Notes: generated by a model not told the origin, from the letters alone. Counted from the stretch's first letter, positions 6,191-15,672 are shown. The stretch: DNA of 54,429 nt from Bryobacteraceae bacterium CoA2 C42 (GCA_019931245.1 JAINDL010000100.1:1-54429); one strand, 5' to 3'. Made by a program: numbers and translations.

Positions 6191-8206
6191 ATGAGCCAGA
6201 AAAAGCATCAGCCGTACGTTCCCGAGAGTATGAAGATGACCGAATTCACCGTGGCGGCGGTGGGCATCGGGTTGGTGATGAGTATTATTCTGGGGGCGGC
6301 GAACGCGTACCTGGGCCTGAAGGCGGGGATTACGATCGCGGCGACCTATCCGGCGGCGGTGATAGGCATGGCGCTGCTGCGGGCCAAGCGGGGGACGATT
6401 CTTGAAGAAAACCTGGCGCGGACGGCGGGTTCGATTGGCGAATCGATTGCGGCGGGGGCGATCTTCACGCTGCCGGCGTTTGTGATTTCAAAGAGCTGGC
6501 CGGCGTTTGACTTTGAACACGCCTATCTCAAATCGACGGCGCTGATGCTGGTGGGCGGGGTGCTGGGCGTGTTGTTTGTCTCGCTCGTGCGGCGGGCGCT
6601 CGTGGAAGACGACGAACTTCCCTTCCCCGAGTCGGTGGCGGCGGCGGAGATTCACAAGGCCGGACAGACGGCTTCGGGCGCGGCGAAGTATCTGTTCTAC
6701 AACATGGTGACGGGCGCGGGGATCTACTTTGCCGGGGTGACGAAGCTGTTTGAACCGGACCATACGCTGTTCTTTTCGATCGGCGAACTCGGGCGGGGCG
6801 CGCTGAAACTGGGCGGGGACCGGACGGTGGCGACGGGGGCCTACACGGTGGCGGCGGCGCCTTCGATCAGCCCGGCCTACATTGGCGTGGGCTACATTAT
6901 CGGGCCGCGGCTGGCGGCGTTGAACTTCGCGGGCGGGGTGCTGGCGTGGGGGCTGTTCATTCCGATGCTGATGTACTTCCTGGGGCCGAACCTGGCGCAG
7001 TTCGTCCCGGCCGGCGAGATGGAGGGCGGCTGGACGGCGACGGCCAACGCGGTGTGGCGCTATATTGTGCGTCCGATTGCGGTGGGCGGCATGCTGGTGG
7101 GCGCGGGCTATACGCTGTTCCGGATGCGGAAGAACCTGCTGGGCGGATTGAGCCGGGCGTTTGCCGAGCTGCGGGGCGGGGGGCCGGACCCGGCGACACT
7201 GTCGCGGACGGAGCAGTACATGAGTTTCAAGGTGGTGTTTGCGCTGATCGGGTTGACCTTTCTGGCGATGGTGGGGGTGTACACCTACTTTGCGGGCGCG
7301 CTGTGGATTGCAGCGATTGCGGCGGTGGTGATGTTGGTTACGGGATTTTTGTTCACGACCGTGTCGGGGTCGCTGGTGGGATTCATCGGTTCGTCGAACA
7401 ATCCGATTTCGGGCCTGACGCTGTCGACGCTGTTGATTGCGGCGCTGTTGATGGTGTCGCTGGGGGTGAACGGCGCGACGGGCGTGGCGACGGTGCTGGC
7501 CGTGGCGGCGGTGGTGTGCGTGGCGGCGGCGGTGGGCGGCGAACTGCTGCAGGATTTCAAGGCCGGCTACATTCTGGGCGGCACGCCGCGGACGATTCAA
7601 TGGGTGGAGCTGCTGTCGGTTGTGATTTCGGCGCTGGTGATGTTTTTCCCGGTGATGCTGCTGCATCAGGCGAACATCAAACAGGGGGGCATCGGCTTTG
7701 GCGACGCCAAGCTGCCGGCGCCGCAGGCGGGACTGATGGCGTTGATTGCGCAGGGCATCGTGGGCGGCGAGATGGCGTGGCCGCTGGTGGTGATGGGGAT
7801 CTTCATGGGCATTGGGATGATCATGCTGCAGGTGAAGAGCCCGATGCTGGTGGCCGTGGGCATGTACCTGCCGCTGGCGACCACGTTCGCGATTTTTGTG
7901 GGCGGCTGCATCCGGAGCATTACGGACTACCTGAGCACGCGGGCGGGCCACAACGAAGCGCAGAAGGCGCGCATTGAGAACACGGGCGTGCTGGTTTCCT
8001 CCGGCCTGATTGCGGGCGAGGGGCTGATGGGTCTGGTGGTGGCGGCGTTCGCGCTGTTTGAGGTTTCCCTGCCCGAGTTCTCGAAAGCGCCGAGCTACGC
8101 GGTGGGGCTGGCGATTCTGGGCGGGTTGGCGGTGATGATGATCCGGACGGCGCTCGGCAACGCCGGGCGGCCCGAGGACCCGGCGCCGCCGAGTGCGATG
8201 GTGTAG
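6191..8206 (+). CDS. OPT-family oligopeptide transporter
   Basis: 671 residues with about 14-16 predicted membrane helices. The N-terminal region (VPESMKMTEFTVAAVGIGLVM, then NAYLGLKAG and the FPESVAAAEIHKAG loop) is characteristic of the prokaryotic OPT/YSL superfamily. Relatives are proton-coupled importers of oligopeptides or metal chelates; the substrate here is not determinable. The ATG at 6191 yields the typical N-terminus; upstream in-frame codons overlap the divergent SDR gene and are rejected. It is the first gene of a same-strand run reaching 14432. The next start is 25 bp after the stop. Confidence 0.92.
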   Translation: MSQKKHQPYVPESMKMTEFTVAAVGIGLVMSIILGAANAYLGLKAGITIAATYPAAVIGMALLRAKRGTILEENLARTAGSIGESIAAGAIFTLPAFVISKSWPAFDFEHAYLKSTALMLVGGVLGVLFVSLVRRALVEDDELPFPESVAAAEIHKAGQTASGAAKYLFYNMVTGAGIYFAGVTKLFEPDHTLFFSIGELGRGALKLGGDRTVATGAYTVAAAPSISPAYIGVGYIIGPRLAALNFAGGVLAWGLFIPMLMYFLGPNLAQFVPAGEMEGGWTATANAVWRYIVRPIAVGGMLVGAGYTLFRMRKNLLGGLSRAFAELRGGGPDPATLSRTEQYMSFKVVFALIGLTFLAMVGVYTYFAGALWIAAIAAVVMLVTGFLFTTVSGSLVGFIGSSNNPISGLTLSTLLIAALLMVSLGVNGATGVATVLAVAAVVCVAAAVGGELLQDFKAGYILGGTPRTIQWVELLSVVISALVMFFPVMLLHQANIKQGGIGFGDAKLPAPQAGLMALIAQGIVGGEMAWPLVVMGIFMGIGMIMLQVKSPMLVAVGMYLPLATTFAIFVGGCIRSITDYLSTRAGHNEAQKARIENTGVLVSSGLIAGEGLMGLVVAAFALFEVSLPEFSKAPSYAVGLAILGGLAVMMIRTALGNAGRPEDPAPPSAMV

Positions 8207-8231
8207 GGAACGCGGCTGATACCATATATGC

Positions 8232-10595
8232 TTGTCTCGCATCTCTTCCACCGCTAACTCTGGGCTACCTACGAGCTGGACCCAGGTCTACCTGGGCGTT
8301 GCATTCACCACGATGGCGACGCTGCTGCTCGAGCTATCGATGACGCGGATCTTCTCGGTCGTCTTCTACTACCATTTCGCGTTTCTGGCCATTTCGATCG
8401 CGCTGTTTGGGTTAGGGGCCGGGGGAGTGTTTTCCTACGTCGTCGCGGGGCGCCCGGGGAGCATGTTCAGCAAGCTGGGCTGGCTGTCGGCGGCGAACGC
8501 GGTGATCCCGCTGGGCAGTCTGATTTTCATTTTGACGCGCGGGACGGAGCTTTCGAACCTGACGCTGGGGGCGGTGTATTTTCTGAGCGCGCTGCCGTTT
8601 TTCGTGGCGGGGGCGATTGTTTCGCTGGCGATTTCCGAGACGATTGAACGGGTGGACAAGGTCTACTTCTTCGACCTGCTCGGCGCGGCTGGGGGCTGTC
8701 TGCTGTTGATTCCGCTGCTGAATACGTTCGGCGGGCCGAACACGGTGATCGCGGCGGCAATTCTGTTTGCCACGGGGTCGGCGGTGTGGTTCAACCTGGC
8801 CGGCGAGCGGCAGACGCGGGCCGGGGCGGTGGCGCTGGCGCTGGGGTTGGTGGTGCTGGTGGTGGCGAACGCGAAGGCGCCGATTATCGACGTGAAGTAC
8901 GCCAAGGGCCAGACGCTCGACAACGAAGTCTTCGTGAAGTGGAACAGCTTTTCGCGGATCGCGGTGGCCAAGGAGCGGGAGAGCGGGCAGATGCAGGTGG
9001 TTATCGACGCGGACGCGTCGACCGGCATTGCGAACTTCGATCTGGCGAACCTGACGGAGCGGGACCGGAAGGATCTGACGCTGCAGGGGCCGGCGTTTCC
9101 TTACAAGATGCGGCCGGGAGCGAAGACGCTGATTGTGGGGCCGGGCGGGGGCTGGGACGTGACGCGGGCGCTGGCGCTGGGCAGCAAGGACATTACCGGC
9201 GTCGAGATCAACCCGATCATCGCCAAGACGGTAATGCAGGAGCGGTTCCTCGATTTTTCCCGGAAGCTGTATCAGCGGCCCGAGGTGCGGATTGAGATTG
9301 AAGACGGCCGGGCGTTCATCCGGCGGTCGCCCGAGAAGTATCAGGTGCTGCAGGCGACGCTGGTGGACACGTGGGCGTCGACGGCGGCCGGGGCGTTTGC
9401 GCTGTCGGAGAACAACCTGTACACGACGGACGCGTTTTATGACTATTTGAGCCACCTGACCGACGACGGCGTGCTGACGATTACGCGGTGGGGCTTTGAG
9501 CCGCCGCGGGAGTCGGTACGGCTGTTGACGCTGGGCCGGGAGGCGCTGACGCGGCTGGGCGAGAAGGAGTTTGCGCGGCACGTGATGGTGGTGCGCGAAG
9601 GTTCGACGCAGGGCTGGGGGGCGCGGGATACGGTGCTGATTGCGCGGAAGCCGTTTTCGGCGGCCGATGTGGAGCGGGCGCGCGCGATTGCCGAAGAGGC
9701 CAAGCTGCAGGTGGTGTATCTGCCGGGGATGGTCTCCGACAGCCCGTTTGCGCAGGTGCTGACGCTGCCCGATCTGACGGCCTACATCGCCGGGTATCCG
9801 TTTGATATTTCGACCGTGGACGACAACCGGCCGTTTTTCTTCTACACCGTGCAGCCGCGCGACTTGTGGGGCTTTCTCGTGAGTCCCGAGGGCAAGAGCG
9901 CCGACTACAAGATCAACAAAGCCGTGCCGCTGCTGTTTTCGCTGGTGGGCATCAGCCTGGTGGCGACGCTCGTGATTCTGGCGCTGCCGCCGGTGGTGCT
10001 GGGGACGAAGCTGCCGCGGGAGAAGGGTGTGCTGCGCTTTCTGCTCTACTTCCTGTGCATTGGCGTGGGGTACATTCTGATTCAGGTCGCGCTGATTCAG
10101 AAGTTCGTGCTGTTCCTGGGGCACCCGACGTACGCCCTCACGGTGATTATCTTCTCGATGCTGGTCTTCAGCGGCCTCGGCAGCTTCCTGAGCCGGCGGC
10201 TGGTGGGGGATAACGACGGCAAGCTGGTGGGGTCGCTCGCGCTGGTGAGCTTGTTTGTGCTGATTCTGGCGCTGAGCGCGGCGCCGCTGACTTCGGCGCT
10301 GGTGGGATGGCCGCTGGCGGCGAAGATGGCGCTGACGATGGCGCTGATTGCGCCGGCGGCGTTCTTCATGGGCATGCCGTTTCCGCAGGGTCTGGCGCGG
10401 CTCGAGAACTTTCACAAGCCCTCGGTGCGGTGGGCGTGGAGCCTGAATGCAGCGGCGAGCGTGCTAGGTTCGGCCGGGGCGATTTTCCTGGCGATCTATC
10501 TGGGCTTGCGGGAGACGCTGCTGGTGGGCGGGTTGCTGTATCTGGGCGCGATGGTTGTAGTGCGGAGTAGTTCGCGATATCTTCGGTCAACGTAA
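8232..10595 (+). CDS. Membrane-embedded spermidine-synthase-like protein
   Basis: 787 residues in three parts: an N-terminal block of membrane helices (about 20-215), a soluble Rossmann/methyltransferase-like domain (about 230-570) with the nucleotide-binding loop GPGGGWDV (residues 303-310) and the acidic VEIN end of strand 2, and a C-terminal helix block (about 580-785). This is the architecture of fused MFS/spermidine-synthase-type proteins. The reaction is unproven; aminopropyl transfer or another SAM/dcSAM-dependent step are options. No ATG fits the reading frame near the beginning, so TTG at 8232 is the likely start; the next in-frame Met is residue 28. It abuts the downstream SDR gene with no gap. 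Confidence 0.8.
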   Translation: MSRISSTANSGLPTSWTQVYLGVAFTTMATLLLELSMTRIFSVVFYYHFAFLAISIALFGLGAGGVFSYVVAGRPGSMFSKLGWLSAANAVIPLGSLIFILTRGTELSNLTLGAVYFLSALPFFVAGAIVSLAISETIERVDKVYFFDLLGAAGGCLLLIPLLNTFGGPNTVIAAAILFATGSAVWFNLAGERQTRAGAVALALGLVVLVVANAKAPIIDVKYAKGQTLDNEVFVKWNSFSRIAVAKERESGQMQVVIDADASTGIANFDLANLTERDRKDLTLQGPAFPYKMRPGAKTLIVGPGGGWDVTRALALGSKDITGVEINPIIAKTVMQERFLDFSRKLYQRPEVRIEIEDGRAFIRRSPEKYQVLQATLVDTWASTAAGAFALSENNLYTTDAFYDYLSHLTDDGVLTITRWGFEPPRESVRLLTLGREALTRLGEKEFARHVMVVREGSTQGWGARDTVLIARKPFSAADVERARAIAEEAKLQVVYLPGMVSDSPFAQVLTLPDLTAYIAGYPFDISTVDDNRPFFFYTVQPRDLWGFLVSPEGKSADYKINKAVPLLFSLVGISLVATLVILALPPVVLGTKLPREKGVLRFLLYFLCIGVGYILIQVALIQKFVLFLGHPTYALTVIIFSMLVFSGLGSFLSRRLVGDNDGKLVGSLALVSLFVLILALSAAPLTSALVGWPLAAKMALTMALIAPAAFFMGMPFPQGLARLENFHKPSVRWAWSLNAAASVLGSAGAIFLAIYLGLRETLLVGGLLYLGAMVVVRSSSRYLRST

Positions 10596-11384
10596 ATGTC
10601 ACTGGAATCTTTGTTTTCACTGAAGGGCAAAACGGCCCTGGTAGCCGGCGCGAGCCGGGGGATTGGATTAGCGATTGCGCGGGAGCTGGCCGCGGCGGGG
10701 GCGCATACGGTGCTGGCCTCGCGGTCGCTCGACAAGCTGCGGGCCGAGGCGGAGGCGCTCAAGGCGGCCGGGTATTCGGCCGAGGCGGCCGAACTCGACA
10801 TGGCGAGCCGGGAATCGATTCAGGCCGTGGGCGAGGCGTGGGCGGACAAGGCCGACATCCTCGTGAACGTGGCCGGGCGCAACGTGCGGAAGCCGATGGA
10901 GACGTACTCGCGCGAGGAGTACGAGACGATCCTGCAGACCAACATCCATAGCATTTTTGAGCTGACGCAGCTGATCGGCAAAGGGATGCGCGCGCGGGGC
11001 ACGGGCGGCAAGATTATCAACATCGGCAGTCTGATGTCGACGCACGGGGTGCCGTATTTGAGCGTGTACGCGATTTCAAAAGCGGGCCTGGCGGGGTTGA
11101 CGCGGGTGCTGGCGGCCGAGTGGGGTCCGAGCAATATTCAGGTAAACTGCATTGCGCCGGGCTTTATCATCACCGACATCAACCGGGATATGTGGCAGCC
11201 ACCGGAGATGCACGCCTGGCTCAAGGCGACGCAGTCGATTCCGCGGGCCGGCACGCCCGAAGATATCGCGGGCCTGGCGGTGTTTCTGGCCGCGCCGGCG
11301 TCGAACTACGTCACGGGCCAGTGCATTGCCTCTGACGGCGGCTGGACGACGACGGCGCGCTGGCCGTTTGAACCGGCGCAGTGA
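10596..11384 (+). CDS. SDR-family oxidoreductase (gluconate 5-dehydrogenase-like)
   Basis: 262 residues. It starts MSLESLFSLKGKTALVAGASRGIG, the pattern of gluconate/2-keto-gluconate-type SDRs, with ASRS after strand 2 (NADP-type), then NVAGRNVRKP, the catalytic Ser in NIGSLMS, and YAISK (YxxxK). The stretch IAPGFIITDINRDMW and the DGGWTT end are typical. It is likely to reduce or oxidise a sugar acid or polyol; substrate unproven. The ATG directly follows the previous stop codon and the TGA overlaps the next GTG by 4 bp, so translation is probably coupled. Confidence 0.88.
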   Translation: MSLESLFSLKGKTALVAGASRGIGLAIARELAAAGAHTVLASRSLDKLRAEAEALKAAGYSAEAAELDMASRESIQAVGEAWADKADILVNVAGRNVRKPMETYSREEYETILQTNIHSIFELTQLIGKGMRARGTGGKIINIGSLMSTHGVPYLSVYAISKAGLAGLTRVLAAEWGPSNIQVNCIAPGFIITDINRDMWQPPEMHAWLKATQSIPRAGTPEDIAGLAVFLAAPASNYVTGQCIASDGGWTTTARWPFEPAQ

Positions 11385-12202
11385 CGCGGCGGGATCTGCT
11401 CCGGGCGCTGCCGGTGGCCGGATGGGCACAGGACGTGGAGTTTCTGTGCCCGATGGATCCCGAGGTGCGGGCCAAGGGACCGGGGCGGTGTCCGCGCTGC
11501 GGGATGCGGCTCGAGGCGGGGCTGCCGGAGCCGGTGGAGTACCGCGTCGAGATGACGACGCTGCCGGCCGAGCCACGGGCGGGGCGGACGGTGATGCTCG
11601 CGTTCCGCGTGTTGGATCCGCGGACAGGGCGGCCGGTGGTGGCCTTTAACGAGATCCACGAGAGGCTGTTTCATCTGTTCGTGGTGAGCGAGGACCGGAC
11701 GTTTTTCGCGCATGAGCATCCGGAGCGGCGGGCGGACGGAGCGTTCGTGCTGCCGGTAGTGCTGCCGCGGGCGGGCATGTACCGTGTGCTGGCGGATTTT
11801 TACCCGCAGGGCGGGACGCCGCAACTGATTGCCAAGTCGCTGCTGGTGGGCGCGGGGCCGGCGGTGAGGACGCCGGAGGCACCGGGGAACATGGAGATCC
11901 GGTTGCGGACGGAGCCGGCCGAGCCGGTGGCCGGGCTGCGGACGATGCTGTTTTTCGATCTTGCGCCGGCCGAGGGGCTGGAGCCTTGGCTGGGCGCGTG
12001 GGGGCATCTGCTTGTCGCGAGCGAGGATCTGCTCGACATGGTGCATGTGCATCCGCGGTGGGAGTACCGGCCGGAGGTAGCCCCGACGGTGCAGTTCAAC
12101 GTGATTTTTCCGCGCGCCGGGCGCTACCGGCTCTGGGTGCAGATGCAGCGGAAAGGCCTTGTAAATACGCGTTGGTTTGACGTGGCGGCGCGGGCTTTAT
12201 AG
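11381..12202 (+). CDS. Heavy-metal-binding-domain protein with Tat-like leader
   Basis: 273 residues. A very short twin-Arg leader (MTRRDLLRALPVAGWAQ) precedes a heavy-metal-binding domain whose motif CPMDPEVRAKGPGRCPRCGM (residues about 23-42) supplies CxM and CxxCGM metal ligands, as found beside copper efflux proteins. The rest (about 55-273) looks like two beta-sandwich modules with several His (FFAHEHPERR, MVHVHPRWEY) that could hold copper. Probably a periplasmic metal-binding protein; no enzymatic motif was seen. GTG 11381 overlaps the SDR stop codon. The next gene starts 9 bp downstream. Confidence 0.75.
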   Translation: MTRRDLLRALPVAGWAQDVEFLCPMDPEVRAKGPGRCPRCGMRLEAGLPEPVEYRVEMTTLPAEPRAGRTVMLAFRVLDPRTGRPVVAFNEIHERLFHLFVVSEDRTFFAHEHPERRADGAFVLPVVLPRAGMYRVLADFYPQGGTPQLIAKSLLVGAGPAVRTPEAPGNMEIRLRTEPAEPVAGLRTMLFFDLAPAEGLEPWLGAWGHLLVASEDLLDMVHVHPRWEYRPEVAPTVQFNVIFPRAGRYRLWVQMQRKGLVNTRWFDVAARAL

Positions 12203-12211
12203 ACTGGCGCG

Positions 12212-13426
12212 ATGGTATCGAGACGGTCCTTTCTTGCGGCGGTAGCCGGGGTGGGCGCGGCGGAGGCCGCGCTGCCGAAGATCAAGATTACGCGGGTGCG
12301 GATCTACGAGCCGCCGGGGTACAACCCGCTGTTCAACCAGAGCAACATGCTGGTGACGGTGGAGTGCGACAACGGTACGGTGGGCATTGGCGAGGGCGGG
12401 GCGAAGGATACGCTCGAGCAGTGCGCCGGCACGCTGATCGGGCAGAATCCGTTCCGCATTGAGGCGCTGTGGCAGGAGATGTACATCGCCTGGTTCTATC
12501 CGCCGGGCCGCGAGAAGATTCACGCGCAGGGGGCGATGGACCTGGCGCTGTGGGACATCAAGGGCAAGACGCTGGGCCTGCCGGTGCACGAGATGCTGGG
12601 CGGGACGGTGCGGAACCATGTCGAGTGCTACGCGACGGGCGGGGCGCCGCGGCCGCCGGGGGCGCCGCCGTTGTCGCTGCGGGACCGGGCGCGGGCGACC
12701 ATGGACGCCGGCTACCGGGCGTTTCGCATGGGGGCGGCCGACACGCCGTCGAACACCACGTTCAACACGCACGAGCGGGTGCGGAAGGTGGCGCGGGACT
12801 GTAAGGAGGTGCGCGAGGGCGTGGGGCCGGACGGCGACTGGTGCATCGACCTGCATCAGCGCTTCGACTATGCCGACGCGCTGCGGGCGTGCCGGTTGAT
12901 GGAGGAGTTTGAGCCGTACTTTGTCGAAGACCCGGTGCGCGACGAGCATGCGCATCAGGACATCCCGAAGCTGCGGCAGATGACCTCGGTGCCGTTGACG
13001 CACGGCGAGGAGTGGGGACAGCGGTGGGACTTCCACAAGCTCGTCGAGAACCACGACATCGACTACATCCGGGCGACGCTGCCGAACGTGGGTGGGATTA
13101 CGGAGATGATGAAGATCGCGGCGCTGTGCGAGACGCACGCGGTGGGGATTATTCCGCACTTCACGGGTCCGGTGGCGACGGCGGCGCTGGTGAACTGCCT
13201 GTCGACGTTCCCCGGGACAGTGATCATGGAGTACAACTACGGGGGGCGGCCGATTCCGCATCTGCCCGAATGCCTGGACTTCAAAGACGGCAAGGCGTAC
13301 CGGAACGACCGGCCGGGGCTGGGGGTGACGGCGGATTTGTCGAAGTGCAAGCTGATTGGCGAGGTGACGCAGCCGGGGCGGAAGAACGTCTATTTCCGGC
13401 CGGACGGCTCGCTGACGCACTGGTAG
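12212..13426 (+). CDS. Tat-exported mandelate racemase/muconate lactonizing-type enzyme
   Basis: 404 residues of the enolase superfamily, preceded by a Tat signal (MVSRRSFLAAVAGVGAAEA). The N-terminal capping domain (about 24-145) is followed by the TIM barrel. Metal ligands can be read: Asp213 (CIDLHQRF), Glu239 (FVEDPV) and Glu266 (HGEEWG); His316 in IIPHFTGP sits where sugar-acid dehydratases carry their catalytic His. The usual barrel KxK motif is replaced by FRMG, which also argues for a dehydratase rather than a racemase. It probably dehydrates a galactonate- or gluconate-type acid in the periplasm; substrate inferred. It lies between the metal-binding protein and a serine hydrolase. 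Confidence 0.85.
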   Translation: MVSRRSFLAAVAGVGAAEAALPKIKITRVRIYEPPGYNPLFNQSNMLVTVECDNGTVGIGEGGAKDTLEQCAGTLIGQNPFRIEALWQEMYIAWFYPPGREKIHAQGAMDLALWDIKGKTLGLPVHEMLGGTVRNHVECYATGGAPRPPGAPPLSLRDRARATMDAGYRAFRMGAADTPSNTTFNTHERVRKVARDCKEVREGVGPDGDWCIDLHQRFDYADALRACRLMEEFEPYFVEDPVRDEHAHQDIPKLRQMTSVPLTHGEEWGQRWDFHKLVENHDIDYIRATLPNVGGITEMMKIAALCETHAVGIIPHFTGPVATAALVNCLSTFPGTVIMEYNYGGRPIPHLPECLDFKDGKAYRNDRPGLGVTADLSKCKLIGEVTQPGRKNVYFRPDGSLTHW

Positions 13427-13436
13427 GAGGAGAGCG

Positions 13437-14432
13437 ATGTTGACCCGACGGGCCTTGTTGGCCGCGGCGCTGCCGCCGGCGAAGATGGGTGCGGCGGTGA
13501 AGCCGCTGGTGGAGGCGGTGGCTGCGGGACAGCTGCGGGCGGCCGTGCTGCGGGTGACGCAGGGGGAGGATGTTTATGAGCAGGCGTTTGGAACGGCGAC
13601 GGTGCGGTCGCCGTTTCTGATCGCCTCGATCACCAAGCCGATGACGGCGGCGGCGGTGATGACGCAGGTGGAGGGGGGGCGGCTGGAGCTGGACGCGCCG
13701 GTGGCGCGGATGCTGCCGGGGGTGGACGGGCGCATCACGCTGCGGCATCTGTTGACGCACAGCTCGGGGCTGCCGGATATGCTGCCCGAGAATATTGCGC
13801 TGCGAAAGCGGAACGCGCCGCTGCGCGAATGGGCGAAGCTGGCGATGAAGACGCCGCTGCTGTTTGCGCCGGGTGAGCGGGTGAGCTACCAGAGCATGGG
13901 AATTCTGCTGGCGGCGACGATGGGGGAACTCGTATCCGGCGTGGCGATGCCGAAGCTGCTCGAGCAGCGGATTTATGGGCCGCTGGGGATGAAGGACACG
14001 TATCTGGGGCTGGGGCGTTACCGGATCGAGGAGACGGTGCAGAACCAGACCGAGCATGCTGATCCGGTAGGGGAGAAGCACTGGGATTGGAACAGCCGGT
14101 ATTGGCGGACGCTGGCGGCGCCGTGGGGCGGGGCGCACGCGACGGCGGCGGACATTACGAAACTGCTGCGGTACTTTATGAAGCCGGGCCAGGGGCCGCT
14201 GCGGCCGGAGACGGCGAAGCGGATGGTGACGGCGCAGAACGCGCAGTACGGGCTGGGTTGGCGGTTGACGCCGGGCCAGTTCGGGCACGGGGGATCGACG
14301 GGGACGCTGTGCTGGGCGCATCCGGGAAAGGACGTGACTTTTGTGCTGCTGACGAGTCTGCCGGCGCGGGTGTCGCAGCAGACGATTCTGGATCCGGTGT
14401 CGAAGGCCGTGCAGGGGGCGTTGCTGGGATAA
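13437..14432 (+). CDS. Class C beta-lactamase-like serine hydrolase
   Basis: 331 residues. An N-terminal MLTRRALLAAALPPA leader resembles a short Tat signal. The beta-lactamase/PBP4-like fold has Ser64-Ile-Thr-Lys67 (SxxK), Tyr151-Gln-Ser153 in place of YxN, and His284-Gly-Gly286 (HxG). The HLLTHSSGLPD segment is a family hallmark. Such proteins are mostly esterases or D-amino peptidases rather than antibiotic-resistance enzymes. The start is 10 bp after the racemase-like gene and it closes the plus-strand run; the stop abuts the stop of the convergent PHP gene. Confidence 0.85.
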   Translation: MLTRRALLAAALPPAKMGAAVKPLVEAVAAGQLRAAVLRVTQGEDVYEQAFGTATVRSPFLIASITKPMTAAAVMTQVEGGRLELDAPVARMLPGVDGRITLRHLLTHSSGLPDMLPENIALRKRNAPLREWAKLAMKTPLLFAPGERVSYQSMGILLAATMGELVSGVAMPKLLEQRIYGPLGMKDTYLGLGRYRIEETVQNQTEHADPVGEKHWDWNSRYWRTLAAPWGGAHATAADITKLLRYFMKPGQGPLRPETAKRMVTAQNAQYGLGWRLTPGQFGHGGSTGTLCWAHPGKDVTFVLLTSLPARVSQQTILDPVSKAVQGALLG

Positions 14433-15668
14433 CTACCAGCCGACGGGTTGGGTCCAGGCGCGCTTGGTGGGGAACTCGTCGCTGGGGACGGCGGGCTTTC
14501 CCGTTGAGGTGATGACGGCGCGGACGTAGAGATCGGCGGGCTGGAGCGTGTAGGCGGGAGCCAGGCCCTTGACCTCGGCGAGCACTTCGCCGGCCGTGCC
14601 GTTGCGGCGGACGCCGATGAAGCGCGTGGTGAACGCCTCTCCCGCCACCGGCTCGATGCGGAGGCTGAGGCGGCGGTCCGGGGCGGTGTAGGCGATGTCG
14701 GTGAGCGTGACTCCCGTCGAGGAGTAGAAGTCGCCGGCGCGGAGGGCGCGGACGATGGAGTCGGCGCTAAGATGCGGGGCACGGACCATGACCCAGGCGC
14801 GTCCGGGCAGGGCGCGGGTCTTGTTGTCGTGATGATCGTGGGTGTCGTCGGTGGCGAGGCCGTAGAGCGGCGGCGCTTCATAGCGGGTGAGGCGGAGGGC
14901 GTTGGCGATGTCCCACATGGCGTCGGTGGAGGGGCGCTGCGCGTCGCCGGGGTCGTTGTCGTTATCGACGCCGTTCCACACCTCGAAGAAACGCTCCTGG
15001 ACAACGCTGGCCAGGTCCTCGGCGGTGATGCCCCATTTGTAGTTGGGGTGATTGACGTGGAGCAGGACCTCGCGGCCGGTGCGGGCGGCGTACTCTTCCA
15101 CCTGTTCGAGATTGCGAACCATGCTTTCGGCGATGGTGGCGCCGCGGCGGAAACTGAGCGAGGCGGCGAGGTTGGTGGCGTTCATGTGCAGCGAGCGGCC
15201 GTCGCCGGCCATGCCGGTGAGTTCGACCGAGGGGATCATGAGAAAGCGCCGCGGTTCGTCGACCATGGCGCGGACCTCGTCGAGGGTCTTGAGGCGGATC
15301 TCCTCGCTGCCGTCGGCGGCCTGGCCGCGGGACTCGACCCAGCGGGGGCCGAAGCGGGCGCGGTAGCGGGCGACGGCATCGACACCGGCGCGGCGGTTGA
15401 TGGCGCGAGAGGGCATCCAGCGCTCGGACTGAGCGAACAGGTTGTGCTCGGAGAGCGCGAGAAAGTGGTAGCCGTGGTCACGGTACCAGGCGGCGACCAT
15501 GTCGGGGAAGCCGTCGCCATCGGACCAGAGGGTATGGGTGTGGAGGTTGCCTTTCCACCAACGCAGGCCAGCGGCGGGTTCCGGTCGGGGGGCCTGCGCG
15601 GCGGCGAAGCCGAGCAGGAGGGCGGCCGCGGCGCAGGCGCCGGCGCGGAGGAGGAGCGGAGAAGGCAT
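14433..15668 (-). CDS. Secreted PHP-domain metal-dependent phosphoesterase-like protein
   Basis: 411 residues with a signal peptide (about 1-26). The PHP motif KGNLHTHTLWSDGDG (about residues 39-53) gives the first His-x-His metal ligands, GYHFLALSEHN (about 67-77) supplies the next His, and later LLHVNHPNY and ATDDTHDHH give the remaining ligands. PHP proteins are phosphoesterases or phosphatases using two to three metals; exported members like this have unknown substrates. It is the last gene of a four-gene minus-strand run, starting 4 bp after the stop of the hydrolase-DUF1080 fusion. Confidence 0.85.
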   Translation of the reverse strand: MPSPLLLRAGACAAAALLLGFAAAQAPRPEPAAGLRWWKGNLHTHTLWSDGDGFPDMVAAWYRDHGYHFLALSEHNLFAQSERWMPSRAINRRAGVDAVARYRARFGPRWVESRGQAADGSEEIRLKTLDEVRAMVDEPRRFLMIPSVELTGMAGDGRSLHMNATNLAASLSFRRGATIAESMVRNLEQVEEYAARTGREVLLHVNHPNYKWGITAEDLASVVQERFFEVWNGVDNDNDPGDAQRPSTDAMWDIANALRLTRYEAPPLYGLATDDTHDHHDNKTRALPGRAWVMVRAPHLSADSIVRALRAGDFYSSTGVTLTDIAYTAPDRRLSLRIEPVAGEAFTTRFIGVRRNGTAGEVLAEVKGLAPAYTLQPADLYVRAVITSTGKPAVPSDEFPTKRAWTQPVGW

Positions 15669-15672
15669 GGGG

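Noticed and set aside
6488-8251. A 587-codon His/Arg/Gln-rich open frame on the minus strand
   Set aside because: Antisense shadow of the OPT transporter, whose plus-strand translation shows membrane helices and family motifs.
8412-10415. A 667-codon Arg/Gln/His-rich open frame on the minus strand
   Set aside because: Antisense shadow of the spermidine-synthase-like gene; no recognisable motif.
13437-14432. Antibiotic-resistance beta-lactamase
   Set aside because: The fold is class C-like, but the YxN motif reads YQS and the context is carbohydrate metabolism; most such proteins are esterases or peptidases.
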